DNA from: CAIODY01 sp041192505
Lineage (GTDB): Bacteria; Bacteroidota; Bacteroidia; Chitinophagales; CAIODY01
Direction of reading: 5' to 3'
NCBI GenBank assembly: GCA_041192505.1
Contig: JBEEMV010000207.1
Span: 1-6,158, forward strand
Length of the DNA stretch: 6,158 nucleotides
Shown here piece by piece: positions 4,169 to 6,158 of this stretch. The stretch's first letter is position 1; each line of letters starts with the position of its first letter. The notes beneath the pieces were generated by a model. That model did not search any database. It was not told the DNA's origin and saw only the letters and a program-made list of their open reading frames with translations. Position numbers and translations under genes: made by a program.

Positions 4169-5494
4169 ATGAAAAACATAAAGTATTTATTGGTAGGTTT
4201 ATTTGCACTAATAGCAACTTACTTTAGCTACATGGTAAAAGCCGAAAACACTTTACCCGTATTTGTTTGCTATGCTACTTTATTTGCCATTTATTTTTAT
4301 CTATTAAAAATATTAGATAATGAAGATGTGCAATGGGTTATTTATTCGGCACTATTTATTCGCTTTATTTTATTGGGTGCAATACCCAATTTAACCGAAG
4401 ATATTTATCGCTATTTGTGGGATGGGAATATGCAAGCTATGGGCTTTAATCCATACACTTTAACGCCTAAAGATGTGATGGATGGCGGCATGAACCATTT
4501 TAAAAATGCTGGTAATTTATTTCATCAAATACATTCTATTCGTGATTTATCTGCTTTTGCACCACTTACCGAAGCCTTATTTTATATCAGCATTAAAGCC
4601 TCTTTGGGGCATCAACACATAGCCATTATATTTATAAAATTTATGTTGTTTATAGCCGAAGTATTTACCATTTCGGCATTATTAAATTTATTAAAACACT
4701 TTAATTTACCAGCCAAAAATATTTTTATTTATGCATTAAGTCCGTTGGCTATTATCGAAATTTCGGGCAATGCACACACCGAAGCAGTAATGATTTGCAT
4801 GCTGCTTTTAGCTTTTCAATATTATGTATTACACAAAAATAAACGAGCCGTTATTTTCTACGCTTTATCAATAGCATCGGGCTTATTACCTCTATTTTTA
4901 TTGCCTATTTTCTTACTCCGAAATACGATTAAACAAAATCTGAAATTCAGTATTTCATTAGCCGTTTGTTTGTTTTTATTCTTCGGTTTATATTTTCAAA
5001 ACCGAGATATTTTACACACTTATTCTTTATCGCTTCAAAGTTATTACAACGAGTTTGAATTTAATTCGATGTTTTATTTTTGGTTAGATAAATTTTTGCC
5101 CGTAGGCTCAAAACATATTGCAATAGGTATTATCAGCCGATTGTTTACCGCTACATCATTTTTTGTTTTGCTATTTTTAAGTTGGCGAAACAGAAAAAAA
5201 GAATTGGCTTCTATAATTCCAATTGTTCAAATTTTTATAGGTTTATTTTTTATTTTATTTCCTGTTTTAAATCCTTGGTATTTAGTGCCGATGGTTATGC
5301 TTTGTGTATTTATTCCTTGGCAAAGTATTTTATTATGGAGTGCATTATGTGTGGCAAGTGCATTAGCATTGCACACCATCAACAATGATTATTTGCATTT
5401 AATAGCCAGTATTTTTTGTTTATTAATTCCTGTAATTTGGTTTTTAAAAGATAGAAAAACCTTTATTCATCCACCTATTCAAATTGTTTCTTAA
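4169..5494 (+). CDS. Multi-pass GT-C-type glycosyltransferase (mannosyltransferase-like, GT87/DUF2029-related)
   Basis: This 441-residue protein is almost entirely transmembrane helices. It looks like a GT-C glycosyltransferase that uses a polyprenyl-phosphate-linked sugar and acts on the outer face of the cytoplasmic membrane. The key visible segment is LTEDIYRYLWDGNMQAMGFNPY (75-96, listed as positions with E77, D78, R81, W84, D85 and N94 as the notable residues). It matches the acidic first-loop motif (D/E-D-x-x-R-Y-x-W-D-G) of bacterial mannosyltransferase-like proteins. Further family-like pieces are SPLAIIEISGNAHTEAVM (191-208), FEFNSMFYFW (296-305) and NPWYLVPM (368-375). The stretch before the PLFLLP helix reads ASGLL, where relatives I recall often have a lysine. 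Acceptor and sugar are unknown; mannose is only the family's best-known case. The start at 4169 follows a TAnnTTTG box. ribF follows after 20 bp on the same strand, but no functional link is evident. The family assignment is good, the specific function is not known. Confidence 0.75.
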   Translation: MKNIKYLLVGLFALIATYFSYMVKAENTLPVFVCYATLFAIYFYLLKILDNEDVQWVIYSALFIRFILLGAIPNLTEDIYRYLWDGNMQAMGFNPYTLTPKDVMDGGMNHFKNAGNLFHQIHSIRDLSAFAPLTEALFYISIKASLGHQHIAIIFIKFMLFIAEVFTISALLNLLKHFNLPAKNIFIYALSPLAIIEISGNAHTEAVMICMLLLAFQYYVLHKNKRAVIFYALSIASGLLPLFLLPIFLLRNTIKQNLKFSISLAVCLFLFFGLYFQNRDILHTYSLSLQSYYNEFEFNSMFYFWLDKFLPVGSKHIAIGIISRLFTATSFFVLLFLSWRNRKKELASIIPIVQIFIGLFFILFPVLNPWYLVPMVMLCVFIPWQSILLWSALCVASALALHTINNDYLHLIASIFCLLIPVIWFLKDRKTFIHPPIQIVS

Positions 5495-5497
5495 TAT

Positions 5498-5505
5498 TAT
5501 TTTTG
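5498..5505 (+). promoter_or_regulatory. Possible -7 promoter box for ribF
   Basis: TATTTTTG fits TAnnTTTG and ends 9 nt before the ribF ATG at 5515, within the 20-bp gap after the glycosyltransferase gene. No good -33 element is seen at the usual distance. ribF could instead be read through from the upstream gene. Low confidence because the local sequence is T-rich. Confidence 0.3.
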
Positions 5506-5514
5506 GCTTTAACT

Positions 5515-6158
5515 ATGCAGGTTTACGAAGGACTACACAACTTACCCAATTTTAAAAATGCAGTAATTACTGTGGGCACTTTTGATGGTGTTCATGCAGC
5601 TCATCAATCTATTTTAAAACGATTGGTAAATATGGCTGATGAGATAAATGGCGAAAGTGTTTTAATAACTTTTCATCCACATCCAAAGCATGTATTGCAA
5701 AGCAATCAAAGCGATTTAAAAATATTAAGTACGCCCGATGAAAAAACTGAATTGCTGAAAACTACTGGCATTCATCATTTGGTGTATGTGCCGTTTACAA
5801 TTGATTTTTCAAAAATTTCGGCAGAAGATTATATCGAAAAATTTTTAGTAAATAATTTTCATCCTAAAAAAATTGTAGTTGGTTTTAATCATCATTTTGG
5901 AAACGAACGAAAAGGCAATGGACAAATGCTTTGCGATGCAGGATTGAAATTTGGATTTGATGTAATTGAATTAGAAAAACAAGTAGAGGATGAAATAGCC
6001 ATTAGCTCTACAGCGATTCGAAATTTTATTTCATCAAAAAAAATTGAAGACGCTAATAAACTTTTAAATCATCCGTATTGCTTATTTGGTATGGTAAATA
6101 AAGGCAAACAATTGGGCAGAACAATTGGTTATCCTACCGCCAACATTACACCATTATT
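5515..6158 (+). CDS. ribF: Bifunctional FAD synthetase / riboflavin kinase, N-terminal part (cut by window end)
   Basis: RibF phosphorylates riboflavin to FMN and adenylates FMN to FAD in the cytoplasm. The frame is open from the ATG at 5515 for 214 full codons to the window edge; the family is usually about 310 residues, so the C-terminal third is missing because of the window. The FAD synthetase (nucleotidyltransferase) domain shows GTFDGVHAAHQ (21-31), FHPHP (53-57), GFNHHFG (123-129) and the ISSTAIR motif (163-169). The riboflavin kinase domain begins at about 188 with LGRTIGYPTAN (200-210), containing the PTAN flavin/ATP-binding motif. Oddity: the superfamily HxGH motif reads H27-A-A-H30, with alanine replacing the conserved glycine; GFNHHFG also has N where D is usual. 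Complex I needs FMN, though adjacency here is probably accidental. Identity is secure; activity of the adenylyltransferase half is less so. Confidence 0.93.
   Translation, partial: MQVYEGLHNLPNFKNAVITVGTFDGVHAAHQSILKRLVNMADEINGESVLITFHPHPKHVLQSNQSDLKILSTPDEKTELLKTTGIHHLVYVPFTIDFSKISAEDYIEKFLVNNFHPKKIVVGFNHHFGNERKGNGQMLCDAGLKFGFDVIELEKQVEDEIAISSTAIRNFISSKKIEDANKLLNHPYCLFGMVNKGKQLGRTIGYPTANITPL

Noticed and set aside
5182..5388. 68-codon open frame in another plus-strand frame within the glycosyltransferase gene
   Set aside because: It is fully inside a convincing membrane-protein gene and has no start signal or recognisable motif.

Overview
The window looks like a piece of a Bacteroidota chromosome, probably from the Chitinophagales/Sphingobacteriales side. 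It is AT-rich. Gene starts lack Shine-Dalgarno sequences, and TAnnTTTG-type -7 promoter boxes sit just upstream of several start codons. The NuoI, NuoL and RibF sequences read like those of that phylum. This placement is inference from sequence style and remembered family members; no search was run.

Layout: positions 18-3577 on the minus strand carry four respiratory complex I genes in transcription order nuoI-nuoJ-nuoK-nuoL. They encode the two-cluster ferredoxin-like subunit that passes electrons toward quinone, then three membrane proton-pumping-arm subunits. nuoM would be expected to the left of the window. nuoH does not precede nuoI: there is a 591-bp non-coding region (3578-4168) and then a divergent gene. 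The complex I genes therefore appear to be split into at least two transcription units in this genome. On the plus strand, 4169-5494 encodes a multi-pass GT-C-type glycosyltransferase. Twenty bases later the FAD synthetase/riboflavin kinase gene ribF begins (5515) and runs off the right edge.

The notable layer is repetitive DNA. Small palindromic or tandem elements of several unrelated sequence types occupy the nuoK-nuoL spacer, the nuoJ-nuoK spacer (a mosaic of three types) and much of the 591-bp divergent intergenic region (a near-perfect 47-bp hairpin, nested inverted repeats, and four hairpin-like motifs spaced about 52 bp apart). Two of these elements enter coding sequence. A 42-bp nested palindrome lies in frame inside nuoL and encodes about 14 residues of a non-conserved linker. 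A tandem repeat overlaps the 3' end of nuoJ and supplies its last five codons and stop. This resembles the palindromic elements that insert in frame into Rickettsia genes, but here in a core respiratory operon of a Bacteroidota organism. It is the best candidate for something under-described in this window.
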